Source: an uncultured Cellulosilyticum sp. (GTDB lineage: Bacteria > Bacillota > Clostridia > Lachnospirales > Cellulosilyticaceae). Taken from it: a stretch of DNA of 64,000 bases. Of this stretch, positions 17,172 to 26,265 are shown piece after piece. The stretch lies in assembly GCA_934725855.1 (NCBI GenBank), contig CAKVCL010000013.1, forward strand, positions 23,240-87,239, given 5' to 3'. Below the pieces are notes generated by a model. That model did not search any database and was not told the origin of the DNA. It saw only the letters and a program-made list of their open reading frames with translations. The translations under genes and the position numbers were made by a program. How positions within the stretch are numbered: the first letter of the stretch is position 1; every line of letters begins with the position of its first letter.

Positions 17172-18548
17172 ATGAAACTTTGGGGCGGACGTTTTGCTAA
17201 AGAAACCGATCAATTAACGGATCATTTTAATTCATCCATTTCTTTTGATATGCGTCTTTATAAACAGGATATTATTGGTAGTATCGCACATGTGCAGATG
17301 CTAGGTAAACAAAACATTATTTCACTTGAAGAAAGTGAAGCCATTGTAAAAGGCCTTACAGAACTTCTTGAGGATATTGAGGCTGGTAAAGTAGAATTTA
17401 ATGAAAAAATGGAAGACATTCATATGAATATTGAAGCCCTTCTTACAGAACGCATCGGCGCAGTGGCTAAAAAAATGCACACAGGACGTAGTCGTAATGA
17501 CCAAGTGGCTCTTGATGTTCGTCTTTATACAAGAGATGAGATTGAAAATCTTAAGGCTCTTTTAAAAGAACTCATGGAAACGGTTTTAAACTTAGCCAAA
17601 CAATACAGTGAAACGATTATGCCAGGCTATACCCACTTACAACGTGCCCAACCGATTACTTTTGGTCATCATTTAATGGCTTATTTTGAAATGCTTAAAA
17701 GAGATTATAAAAGACTTCAATTTACTTTTGAAAATACCAACTATTGCCCACTAGGCAGCGGGGCACTTGCCACAACGACTTATCCTTTAGATCGTGAAGC
17801 AGTGGCCGATGCGCTCCATTTCACGGGCATTTGTGAAAATAGTATTGATGGCGTTTCTGACCGTGATTTTTGTTTAGACTTACTTTATACGCTTTCTACC
17901 CTTATGATGCACCTCAGTCGTTTTAGCGAAGAAATTATTTTATGGAGTTCTCATGAATTCCATTTCATTGAACTCGATGATGCTTATAGCACAGGTAGTT
18001 CTATCATGCCACAAAAGAAAAATCCAGATATCGCTGAACTTGTACGTGGTAAAACAGGTCGTGTTTATGGCAACTTAATGAGTTTACTCACCACTATGAA
18101 AGGACTTCCTCTTGCTTACAATAAAGATATGCAAGAAGATAAAGAACGCTTATTTGACAGCATTGATACGCTTAAAATGTGCCTACCAATCTTCACCCGT
18201 ATGCTTGCTACTTTAAAGGTTTGTGCTTCAAATATGTATAAAGCAGCTTCTGGTGGCTTTACCAATGCAACGGATGCAGCGGATTATTTAGTGAAAAAAG
18301 GACTTGCCTTTAGAGATGCTCACGAAGTGATTGGTAAACTCGTTCTCTATTGCGTAACGCATGAAACTTCTCTTGAAGAATTACCATTAGACGTTTATCA
18401 ATCTATTCATCCAATCTTTGACGAGGACGTTTATGAGGCGATTGCTCTTACCACTTGTGTTAAAGAACGCCAAGTTAAAGGGGGACCAAGCAAGGAAGCT
18501 TTAAATGAACACTTTGACAAAGCAGACAAGTTTCTTGAAACTTTATAA
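17172..18548 (+). CDS. argH: Argininosuccinate lyase
   Basis: ArgH cleaves argininosuccinate to arginine and fumarate. The 458-residue protein starts KLWGGRFAKETDQLTDHFN and carries the fumarase/aspartase superfamily signature GSSIMPQKKNPDIAEL with the catalytic serine loop, plus HTGRSRNDQVALDVRLYTR and PGYTHLQRAQP. Length is standard. An AAGGAGG site precedes ATG 17172. It is the second gene of the arg unit and ends in its own hairpin terminator. Confidence 0.99.
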   Translation: MKLWGGRFAKETDQLTDHFNSSISFDMRLYKQDIIGSIAHVQMLGKQNIISLEESEAIVKGLTELLEDIEAGKVEFNEKMEDIHMNIEALLTERIGAVAKKMHTGRSRNDQVALDVRLYTRDEIENLKALLKELMETVLNLAKQYSETIMPGYTHLQRAQPITFGHHLMAYFEMLKRDYKRLQFTFENTNYCPLGSGALATTTYPLDREAVADALHFTGICENSIDGVSDRDFCLDLLYTLSTLMMHLSRFSEEIILWSSHEFHFIELDDAYSTGSSIMPQKKNPDIAELVRGKTGRVYGNLMSLLTTMKGLPLAYNKDMQEDKERLFDSIDTLKMCLPIFTRMLATLKVCASNMYKAASGGFTNATDAADYLVKKGLAFRDAHEVIGKLVLYCVTHETSLEELPLDVYQSIHPIFDEDVYEAIALTTCVKERQVKGGPSKEALNEHFDKADKFLETL

Positions 18549-18563
18549 AACCTAATTCCGTTA

Positions 18564-18599
18564 AAAGGAGCGCTGAACCATTTTATAAGGCGCTCTTTT
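18564..18599 (+). terminator. argH terminator
   Basis: A 10-bp stem (AAAGGAGCGC / GCGCTCTTTT, one G-U pair) ends in a T run (CTTTTTTTAA) 15 nt after the argH stop. Confidence 0.85.
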
Positions 18600-18626
18600 T
18601 TAATGCCTTAAGTACTTGATTAATGC

Positions 18627-19124
18627 CTAAATGCCTGATTTAAAAAAGTTAAAAATCTCTTTTTCACAAAGTTCAAATAACTCAATTAATTCATTTGCAA
18701 ATCGATTTCTAAAGGAACTATCGCACTGCCATGCTTCAAATTTTGCATAGGCATTTTCTCTAGAAGGGGATAAGTAAAACGCTTTTAAAAAAATCATAAC
18801 TTCTTTTCTTTCTTCTAAAGTCCTTTTTTCAATGGTCATCGCAATTTCATCTTGATCACTGCTTAGCCTGCCAAGAGGCTCTAAAATATATTCTACTAGG
18901 CTTGTAGGTGAAATAACAACACAGGCTGGATTCAAATAAAACGGCAGTTCATCACCTAAATACGTCTTGGCGCTTATCCAAATCCATTCAAATTTTTCTT
19001 TTTGAACCACTTTTATAAGCTGACTATTTTGAATTTCCTCTAAAAGCTCCCACTTTCCGTTTTGACTTTCAAAAACTTGCCATCTACTTTCAGAAATAAG
19101 CGTGATTTCTTTAAGCATCTTCAT
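18627..19124 (-). CDS. Hypothetical protein (about 165 residues)
   Basis: I do not recognise this family. The predicted protein starts MKMLKEITLISESRWQVFES at ATG 19124, chosen because AAGGAAG lies 8 nt upstream and because a longer reading would begin inside the glgB terminator stem. It has no membrane helix or signal peptide. The N-terminal half is beta-rich with several Trp residues; the C-terminal half is helical and ends in an acidic helix (ANELIELFELCEKEIFNFF). It lies after glgB in the same direction, but the strong terminator between them argues for separate transcription. It converges with argH. Confidence 0.6.
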   Translation of the reverse strand: MKMLKEITLISESRWQVFESQNGKWELLEEIQNSQLIKVVQKEKFEWIWISAKTYLGDELPFYLNPACVVISPTSLVEYILEPLGRLSSDQDEIAMTIEKRTLEERKEVMIFLKAFYLSPSRENAYAKFEAWQCDSSFRNRFANELIELFELCEKEIFNFFKSGI

Positions 19125-19172
19125 ATCGTTTACTTCCTTTTTGAGTAAGTATAGACCATTTGATATTTTCTT

Positions 19173-19224
19173 AAACAAAAAACTTCTTTTTAAGTTACTT
19201 TGCTTAAAAAGAAGTTTTTTGTTT
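19173..19224 (-). terminator. glgB terminator
   Basis: A perfect 22-bp stem (arms 19173-19194 and 19203-19224, 8-nt loop) has internal A and T runs giving a T-rich tail. It lies 20 nt after the glgB stop. Confidence 0.9.
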
Positions 19225-19243
19225 ATCTTATTTTATTTGACCT

Positions 19244-21523
19244 TTATTTTGTATGCGCTTTTGAACGTTTTTTACGATGTTTAATTGCATGCGTTTCTTT
19301 CACTTCTACTTTTTTAGAGGCTATCATTTTCTTAATCTTAAACACCACTATGCTTAATTGTGGTAAGGTAATTTCTATGCTTTGCTCTCTGCCATGCCAA
19401 GGAATCGCTTCAGACAAAATAACCTCATGATTCACTTGTCCTTTACCTCTATAAGCTTCATCATCACTATTTAATATTTCTAAATAAGCTGCTTGATAAG
19501 GCACACCTATACGGTATTTTTCATAGCTCACATCAGAGAAATTCATGATGACAATAAGGTCTTCTTCCTTAGCGGGTGCTTTTCTAACAAATGATAACAC
19601 CTTTTGAGAGGCATTCTCGCAATCAATCCACTCAAAATTTCCATAGCCCTCATTCATATCCCATAAAGCCTTTTGAGATGTATACAAATGGTTTAAATCT
19701 TTAACAAAGGCTTGTACCCCTTTATGATTGGCATCTTCTAACAAGCTCCATTCTAACTCAGTTTCTTCATTCCATTCCTTCTTCACAGCTAGTTCATTTC
19801 CCATAAAGAGCATCTTTTTACCTGGATGCGTAAACATATAACCATAAGCTGCTTTCAAATTGGCATACTTTTCTTCCATTGTACCTGGCATTTTATAAAG
19901 CATACACTGCTTCTCATGTACCACCTCATCATGAGAAAGCACTTGAATGAAATTCTCGCTAAAGGCATACATCAAACTAAATGTGATTTTGCCATGCTCC
20001 TTAGTTCTATACGCTACAGGTGTTCTCATATAGGATAGGAAATCGTTCATCCATCCCATATTCCATTTAAAGCCAAAGCCTAACCCCCCATTACAAACAG
20101 GATGGGATACCTTTGGCCATGCGGTAGATTCTTCTGCAATCATCATCACGCCTGGTACCCTTTTATAGGCGACTTCATTAAGGTGTTTTATAAATTCAAT
20201 GGCTTCTAAATTCTCGTTGCCTCCAAATGCGTTACGCACATAATCCTCACCACGACCATAATCTAAATAAAGCATCGAAGCAACCGCATCGACTCTTAGA
20301 CCGTCAATATGATATTTTTCTAGCCAACTCAGTGCACTGCCAATCAAAAACAATGCCACCTGTGGTTTGCTATAGTCAAAAATTAGTGTGCCCCAGTGTG
20401 GATGATTGGCTTGTTTTTCATCATCCTTCTCGTAAAGTGCTTGTCCATCAAATTTCTCTAATGCAAAGGCATCTTTTGGAAAATGGGCTGGTACCCAATC
20501 TAAAATCACCCCTATACCATTTTGATGGAGTGCATCCACCAAATATTTAAAAGCATCTGGATTGCCATAACGGCTAGTTGGGGCATAATATCCCGTTACT
20601 TGATACCCCCATGACCCGTCAAATGGATGCTCAATGATTCCCATTAACTCTACATGGGTATACCCCATTTCCTTAATATAGGTTACCAGTGCCTTGGCTG
20701 CTTCTTCATAGGTATATTGCGTGCCATCCACATGCCTTTTCCAAGAACCAATATGTATTTCATAAATGGACATGGCTTCTTTACACCACGTTTTCTTCGG
20801 TCTTTCCTCCATCCACTCATTGTCTTGCCACTTATAGTCTTCATCATTAAAAATAACAGAAGCATTTTGTGGTCGTACTTCATAATAATTTGCACAAGGG
20901 TCCGTCTTTAAAAGTAAAGCCCCTGAAGACGTTAAAATTTCATAACGATAAGTATCGCCTTCACCAAGACCTGGAATAAAAAGTTCCCATACCCCATGGC
21001 TTTCAATTTTTCGCATCATATGTCTTCGACCATCCCAATGATTAAAAGAGCCCACGACACTTACCCTAACGGCATGAGGTGCCCATAGTAAAAATCGCAC
21101 CCCTTTAATCCCATGATGGCTATAAAAATGCGCTCCCATTTTACGATAAATCTCATAGTCTTTGCCTATTCCAAACAAATAGAGTTCTTCAGAGTTTATC
21201 GTAGCTTCAAATTGATAAGGGTCAATATAAGACCATGTATGCCCCTCTTCATTTTCGCATTCTAAGCAATATAAAAAAGGCTTCTCTTTATGTATGACAT
21301 ACTCAAAAAAACCACTTGGCGCTTTGCCTTCCATTACATATCTCTTATGATCATCATCTAGTGCAACAGCTGTTACTTTTTTCGCTTCGGGGCATAAAAC
21401 ACGAATTAGTAGTTCATCTTCCCCTTCTAATTGATGCATCCCTAATACATTGTGTGGACCATTATATCGTCCCTCTAACACAGATTTTAATATTCCTTCA
21501 TCCCACAAATTATACTTTTCCAT
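19244..21523 (-). CDS. glgB: 1,4-alpha-glucan branching enzyme
   Basis: GlgB introduces alpha-1,6 branches into glycogen. The 759-residue GH13 enzyme has two N-terminal beta modules (about 1-110 and 130-230, the second with the CBM48 sequence WAPHAVRVSVVGSFNHWDG), the catalytic barrel, and a C-terminal beta domain. Catalytic residues are Asp412 in GLRVDAVASM and Glu464 in MMIAEES, with the conserved HDEVVH at 531. The extreme C-terminus is a lysine/arginine-rich tail (HRKKRSKAHTK) of unknown role. No other glg gene is adjacent, so synthase and pyrophosphorylase must lie elsewhere. Confidence 0.97.
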   Translation of the reverse strand: MEKYNLWDEGILKSVLEGRYNGPHNVLGMHQLEGEDELLIRVLCPEAKKVTAVALDDDHKRYVMEGKAPSGFFEYVIHKEKPFLYCLECENEEGHTWSYIDPYQFEATINSEELYLFGIGKDYEIYRKMGAHFYSHHGIKGVRFLLWAPHAVRVSVVGSFNHWDGRRHMMRKIESHGVWELFIPGLGEGDTYRYEILTSSGALLLKTDPCANYYEVRPQNASVIFNDEDYKWQDNEWMEERPKKTWCKEAMSIYEIHIGSWKRHVDGTQYTYEEAAKALVTYIKEMGYTHVELMGIIEHPFDGSWGYQVTGYYAPTSRYGNPDAFKYLVDALHQNGIGVILDWVPAHFPKDAFALEKFDGQALYEKDDEKQANHPHWGTLIFDYSKPQVALFLIGSALSWLEKYHIDGLRVDAVASMLYLDYGRGEDYVRNAFGGNENLEAIEFIKHLNEVAYKRVPGVMMIAEESTAWPKVSHPVCNGGLGFGFKWNMGWMNDFLSYMRTPVAYRTKEHGKITFSLMYAFSENFIQVLSHDEVVHEKQCMLYKMPGTMEEKYANLKAAYGYMFTHPGKKMLFMGNELAVKKEWNEETELEWSLLEDANHKGVQAFVKDLNHLYTSQKALWDMNEGYGNFEWIDCENASQKVLSFVRKAPAKEEDLIVIMNFSDVSYEKYRIGVPYQAAYLEILNSDDEAYRGKGQVNHEVILSEAIPWHGREQSIEITLPQLSIVVFKIKKMIASKKVEVKETHAIKHRKKRSKAHTK

Positions 21524-21671
21524 GTTTTCACCTCTTTACCAGTATCTTAATATATTTCCGTATGTTTTTCAATCTTTTAGCCCTCTGTTTTACATTCTTT
21601 TCATGAAGATGCTTGTTTTATCTTCCAAAATTGTATATTCTATTGATACAGACAAAGGAAGGAGTCTTAAC

Positions 21672-23132
21672 ATGTCAAATCAATCCAAACAACTTTATGC
21701 AACAGTCGCTTATTCCTATTTCGAATATATACAAGCTTATCTTGATTTAATCAGCAATTCCATGTTCTTTTCCACGAGTTATCTGGATGAAGAAACCGCT
21801 AAAATGCAAGAGGAGCTTAAACATTACTTTTTAATTTTACCAGAACTACTTACGCCCAAAAATCCTGAAAAAGAAACTTGCGCTACCAGGCTTCTAGAAA
21901 TCCGTGAATCACTCGAAGTCAAATACCGCACTTTAATTGCTTATCAACGCGAGCTTACGCTCTTACTGACTATAAGACAAAATGATCCTGATTTTCTGGC
22001 GCATTATTTTGAAGAAATCGGGCTGGGTCATATGACCGCTAATGACGTCCCATTTGACGAAATTGCTAATGACTGCGTCCGCTATGTGTTTGAGCAAACG
22101 TCTGGTAAACAAAAGCAACAAAGAGCTAGCCAGTTACTTCCTTATATTCCTATTCGTATGACAAGAGATAATTATCTTCATTACGTCAGACAAAGTATTG
22201 GTCATATTGCGATTAGCAATCAGCTAGAAAGTGGGCATTATCTTATTTCTATTTTAAATCAGCTGTTTGATGGAAAAAGCTATGAAGGGTATGGCAAACA
22301 TTTTATAGACTTACAAGATTCATTAGAGCATCTTTCCTCTATCCAAGATACCGAAGAACTTTTCGAGGAAGCTAACTTACTCAATGAAACTTTAGAAAAT
22401 TATATGGATATGCTAGAGAAAATGTTCCGTATGATTTGCACACTCAGTAACTTACTGATTGTTGAAAAACTTGAATTCAATGAACTCACTGAGATGCACG
22501 TTTCATTCTTTGACCTTTATCATTCGGTTAAAAACATTATTCTTCAAAAAGAAGACTACAAGCTCATTCTTGCTTCCCTTCCTGAACGTATGGAAGCTAT
22601 CGGGAAAGAACTCTTTGAAGAATATGAAAAAACTTGCAAAACCACTATAGATAATAGCTTATTTGCTTTCATGCAAACGTACTTAAATATGACGATGCAG
22701 CAAATTTTTGGTTTTTCGACCGCCAAACACAGTGCTTATTCAAATGAGCTTCTTAGTTTATTTGATGAGTTCACTCTAAGCTTAAAAGAAAAACTTTCTC
22801 ATATGCCACAACTTGAACGCAAATACCGCATGCAATACTTTATCAGTCAGATTCCATTTGTTATGTCTAAAGAAAACTTTGACGCTTATGTGCATCACGC
22901 CTTCAGCAATATTTCTGTCTTTGCACCATACCTTCAAGTGGCTAACCAACTTACCAGCCTCTTAGAAGAAAATCATTATTATCCTGAATTTGAAAAGACA
23001 CCTGTCATGGAAACAAGTGACATAGAAGACGATGAAGCCGCCCGCTTTATTGCCGAGCATGCTGACCTTTTTCAAGAAGAATCCGATGATTTTTTAGGTG
23101 ATGATATCGGGCTACCAAAGCCTTTTCATTAA
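21672..23132 (+). CDS. Uncharacterised helical protein with internal repeat (possibly DUF6179)
   Basis: The product is 486 residues from ATG 21672, preceded by GGAAGGAG; hydrophobic codons further upstream are not read as protein because this start has the clear ribosome site. It is soluble, mostly helical and acidic at the C-terminus. Two segments resemble each other: PYIPIRMTRDNYLHYVRQSI at mid-protein and QIPFVMSKENFDAYVHHAF near the end, each followed by a helical block. The IP-x-x-MT-x-x-x-F/Y pattern recalls clostridial DUF6179 proteins, but I cannot confirm this. It is a single gene divergent from glgB. No function is proposed. Confidence 0.65.
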   Translation: MSNQSKQLYATVAYSYFEYIQAYLDLISNSMFFSTSYLDEETAKMQEELKHYFLILPELLTPKNPEKETCATRLLEIRESLEVKYRTLIAYQRELTLLLTIRQNDPDFLAHYFEEIGLGHMTANDVPFDEIANDCVRYVFEQTSGKQKQQRASQLLPYIPIRMTRDNYLHYVRQSIGHIAISNQLESGHYLISILNQLFDGKSYEGYGKHFIDLQDSLEHLSSIQDTEELFEEANLLNETLENYMDMLEKMFRMICTLSNLLIVEKLEFNELTEMHVSFFDLYHSVKNIILQKEDYKLILASLPERMEAIGKELFEEYEKTCKTTIDNSLFAFMQTYLNMTMQQIFGFSTAKHSAYSNELLSLFDEFTLSLKEKLSHMPQLERKYRMQYFISQIPFVMSKENFDAYVHHAFSNISVFAPYLQVANQLTSLLEENHYYPEFEKTPVMETSDIEDDEAARFIAEHADLFQEESDDFLGDDIGLPKPFH

Positions 23133-23150
23133 AAAATTTGATTCCTTATC

Positions 23151-23190
23151 AGAGCTTCTTTAAACTCATCCATTAAAATAAAGGAGCTCT
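23151..23190 (+). terminator. Weak hairpin after the repeat-containing gene
   Basis: AGAGCTTCTTTA (23151-23162) pairs with TAAAGGAGCTCT (23179-23190) with one G-U on the plus strand. There is no T run, so it may be only a 3' stem. Confidence 0.4.
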
Positions 23191-23246
23191 CTCAAAATGT
23201 ATCAATAGCTTATAAAAATGAATAAGCAACTTTTCGAATACTAAAA

Positions 23247-23286
23247 AGAGCAATCAAACTAATTGAATTTCTAGTTTGATTGCTCT
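23247..23286 (-). terminator. Terminator of the P-type ATPase gene
   Basis: A perfect 15-bp stem (AGAGCAATCAAACTA and its complement, 10-nt loop) is followed on the minus strand by a T run, close behind the ATPase stop codon at 23290. Confidence 0.85.
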
Positions 23287-23289
23287 CTA

Positions 23290-26070
23290 TTATCTCATAC
23301 TTCTTCTCATCTGTCTAACAGCGGTTTTAGCCGAATGCTTAGCTAACCTTAACCCTTGTTTAACCATTTCATTCAGTCCCACTACTAATGCCCCACATCC
23401 TATAATTTTAAACCACATCTCTTTTGAAAGCGCAATGGCATTAAAAAATCCACCTACATATTGCGTCATGACAATCTGAAGCATGGCTGTTGCCCCAATG
23501 ATCACTAATGCGAGTTTATTTTTAAGTAAGTTAGGGAAAATACTTCCTGTCCCAAATTCACGGCAATTTAACGCATTAAATAACACACTAAAGGCAAATA
23601 AACTAAATAGAACCGTTTGGACTTCTGTGGCATGCCCCATGCTTTTGGAGCTTGCTCCTAGAAAGTTCCACTTAATTTGAGCCAATAAAAGTCCAGTAAT
23701 AAACAAACTATTCATCACAATAGTTCGAATCATAAATAGATTAATAATCGGTGCTTCTTTTGGGATAGGCTTTCGTTTCATAACAGTTTGTCTAATCGGT
23801 TCAAGGCCTAATGCCAGAGCTGGTGGCCCATCCATAATGATATTAATCCATAATAAGTGAATGGTCGTAAAAGGCATTTCATAACCTAATACTTGACTAA
23901 TGATTGCAATCAAAAAGGCTATAATATTAACGGTTAATTGAAATTGAATAAAACGCTGAAAATTATTATAAATGCCTCTGCCCCATTTAATAGCTTCTAC
24001 AATGGTGCTGAAACTATCATCGGTTAAAATAATATCGGCTGCATTTTTACTCACCTCTGTTCCAGCAATCCCCATAGCAATTCCCACATCCGCTTTATTT
24101 AAAGCCGGCGCATCATTAATCCCATCCCCAGTGACGGCTACCACCTCTCCTTTTCTTTGAAGTGCCCCAACAATCCGCATCTTTGTGTCTGGTTTTGACC
24201 TAGCTACTATGGCTATCTGCCCAATTTCTTTTTCAAGCTCCTCATCACTTAACGTATCAATATAAGTCGCTTCAACCGCTTTCTTTCCCTTACCTACTAG
24301 TCCAATCTCTTTTCCAATAGCCACTGCGGTTTGTAGATTATCTCCTGTCAGCATTTTGGTTTGAATCCCTGCTTGCAAAGCGGTTTCAATGGAAGACTTA
24401 ACCCCTTCCCGTAAAGGATCACAAATTCCAACAAACCCTTCAAAAATCATTTCAGTAGCGCATTTTTCCGGAGCCTTATTCAATGTTTTTTCTTTTTTAT
24501 AAGCAAAGCCAATAACCCTCATGGCTTCTCTTTGTAAGTCACTTATTGCTTCTAATAACTCTTTAACCCGCTTGGGTGTCAACTTTTGAATTTTGCCCTC
24601 TATGCTTTCGTAACCACATTGCTTTAAAATCACTTCGGGAGCACCTTTTGAATAAATATAGTTTGTGTCACCTTCACTTATTGCGGTCAGCATATATTTA
24701 TTTTGTGAATTAAACGGAAGTTGTCCTGTAATTTCAGCTGAGCGTCTTAGATTTTGATAATTGAAAGACTCACATAAAAGTAACAAGGCACATTCTGTGG
24801 CACTTCCTATATATTTAACCCCTTCTTTATGGTGCTCGATATCTGCTGTACTATTAACAATACAATTGCGAACAAAATGCTCATGTTTTTTAAGTTCTAC
24901 TTCTTTAATATAATGCCCATCAATATAAGCCCTTTGAACACGCATTTTATTTTGAGTAAGTGTCCCCGTTTTATCACTACAAATCACACTTACAGAGCCA
25001 ATCGTTTCACAGGCTTCCTTTTTACGGACAAGCACATTTATCTTAGCCATCTGTTTCATCGTAATAGCTAAAGTCATATTAATCATCGTTGGTAATCCCT
25101 CTGGTACAGCGGCAACAATTAAAGCAACACATACCACAAAAGCTGTTTTAATCTCAGGAAAAGCCTGTAATAATGGCTTAAGCGAGCTCCAAAAAGCTTG
25201 CATAGAGGAAAACTCCATGTGAAGGGAACATGATTTTACGATTTGTACCAGCATATATAGAAATAACATACTTGCTATCGCTGTTGAGACTTTAGAAATG
25301 GTCTGAGCTAATTGATCCATTTTTAATTCCAATGGCGTCGCTTCTTCTGCAATTCCCAAGGCTTTTGCGATATGCCCCATTTCCGTTTGATCCCCTGTGG
25401 CCGTTACAATCATCTTACCCGTTCCTGATGCAATCAGTGTGCCTCCAAAAAGCATATTAAGCTGCTTAGCAGGTATAGGATCTTGATAAACTTTCTTCCC
25501 ATTTACCACGATTTCTTCTTCTTGAACTGTTCCAACTTTCTTCTTAACATCATCACTTTCTCCCGTCAGCATGTCCTCCCGCACTTTTAAATCCAGTGCA
25601 CTAATAATACGGCCATCTGCAGGCACTTGATCCCCTGCCTCTAAGCAAATAATATCCCCTGGTACGATTTCACTTTTATGGATTAAGCATTTTTCCCCTT
25701 CTCTAAGTACTTTAACTTGTATGTCTTCTGTCATACGGTTTAATGCTTCTGCTGCCTTCTTTGAACGACTCTCTGTTAATATCCCAATGGTTGTGCTTAA
25801 TAGCACTGCAAAGCAAATACCTAACGCATCATGATACTCCTTTATGAGCATACTAATTCCTGCTGCAATCAGTAAAATAATCATTAATTGTTCTGAGAGC
25901 GTTTCTTTAATTTCTTGAAGCAGACTTTTTTCTTTAGCTTTTGTAAATAAATTAGGGCCATAGCGCTCTAGCCTTTTTTTAGCTTCCTTCTCCTCTAATC
26001 CCCGCCCTTCTTCTACATGATATTCCTTAAAAATCGTATCGAGCTCTCTATTATAATACTTTTTCTCCAT
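23290..26070 (-). CDS. P-type cation-transporting ATPase, calcium type
   Basis: This is a full-length (926-residue) type II P-ATPase, probably exporting Ca2+ across the cytoplasmic membrane. It shows the actuator motif TGES (169-172), the membrane-helix motif VPEGLP (322-327) used by Ca2+ pumps, the phosphorylation site SDKTGTLT (Asp366), KGAPE in the nucleotide domain, and the hinge TGDGINDAPALNKADVGIAMG. Cation transporter N- and C-terminal domains flank it; ten membrane helices are expected. A GGGAGGAGCG site precedes ATG 26070. Ca2+ rather than another divalent ion is inferred from PEGLP and length. It is transcribed alone. Confidence 0.93.
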   Translation of the reverse strand: MEKKYYNRELDTIFKEYHVEEGRGLEEKEAKKRLERYGPNLFTKAKEKSLLQEIKETLSEQLMIILLIAAGISMLIKEYHDALGICFAVLLSTTIGILTESRSKKAAEALNRMTEDIQVKVLREGEKCLIHKSEIVPGDIICLEAGDQVPADGRIISALDLKVREDMLTGESDDVKKKVGTVQEEEIVVNGKKVYQDPIPAKQLNMLFGGTLIASGTGKMIVTATGDQTEMGHIAKALGIAEEATPLELKMDQLAQTISKVSTAIASMLFLYMLVQIVKSCSLHMEFSSMQAFWSSLKPLLQAFPEIKTAFVVCVALIVAAVPEGLPTMINMTLAITMKQMAKINVLVRKKEACETIGSVSVICSDKTGTLTQNKMRVQRAYIDGHYIKEVELKKHEHFVRNCIVNSTADIEHHKEGVKYIGSATECALLLLCESFNYQNLRRSAEITGQLPFNSQNKYMLTAISEGDTNYIYSKGAPEVILKQCGYESIEGKIQKLTPKRVKELLEAISDLQREAMRVIGFAYKKEKTLNKAPEKCATEMIFEGFVGICDPLREGVKSSIETALQAGIQTKMLTGDNLQTAVAIGKEIGLVGKGKKAVEATYIDTLSDEELEKEIGQIAIVARSKPDTKMRIVGALQRKGEVVAVTGDGINDAPALNKADVGIAMGIAGTEVSKNAADIILTDDSFSTIVEAIKWGRGIYNNFQRFIQFQLTVNIIAFLIAIISQVLGYEMPFTTIHLLWINIIMDGPPALALGLEPIRQTVMKRKPIPKEAPIINLFMIRTIVMNSLFITGLLLAQIKWNFLGASSKSMGHATEVQTVLFSLFAFSVLFNALNCREFGTGSIFPNLLKNKLALVIIGATAMLQIVMTQYVGGFFNAIALSKEMWFKIIGCGALVVGLNEMVKQGLRLAKHSAKTAVRQMRRSMR

Positions 26071-26206
26071 ACGCTCCTCCCTAAATAATCACTTTGTCCT
26101 TATTCATATATATACAAGCCTTAGGGAGTTTATGACTATCTACCACTAAAATGTAAGCTCCTCACTACCTATTGAGTGATATCTAGCTTTCTTACAAACA
26201 CCTAAA

Positions 26207-26243
26207 ATTCCCCCTTTACTGATTGATTCAGTAAAGGGGGAAT
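26207..26243 (-). terminator. Terminator of the dehydratase-activase gene
   Basis: A perfect 16-bp stem (ATTCCCCCTTTACTGA with its complement, 5-nt loop) lies 22 nt after the stop and is followed by TTTT on the minus strand. Confidence 0.88.
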
Positions 26244-26265
26244 GACTTTTACATTTCTATTTATT

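Noticed and set aside
20227..20550. 107-residue open frame opposite glgB
   Set aside because: It is antisense to the catalytic region of a conserved enzyme, with His- and Pro-rich random composition and no ribosome site.
21450..21671. Hydrophobic N-terminal extension of the repeat-containing protein
   Set aside because: The frame continues upstream with an F/S/Y-rich stretch overlapping the glgB 5' end, but the strong GGAAGGAG site places the start at 21672.
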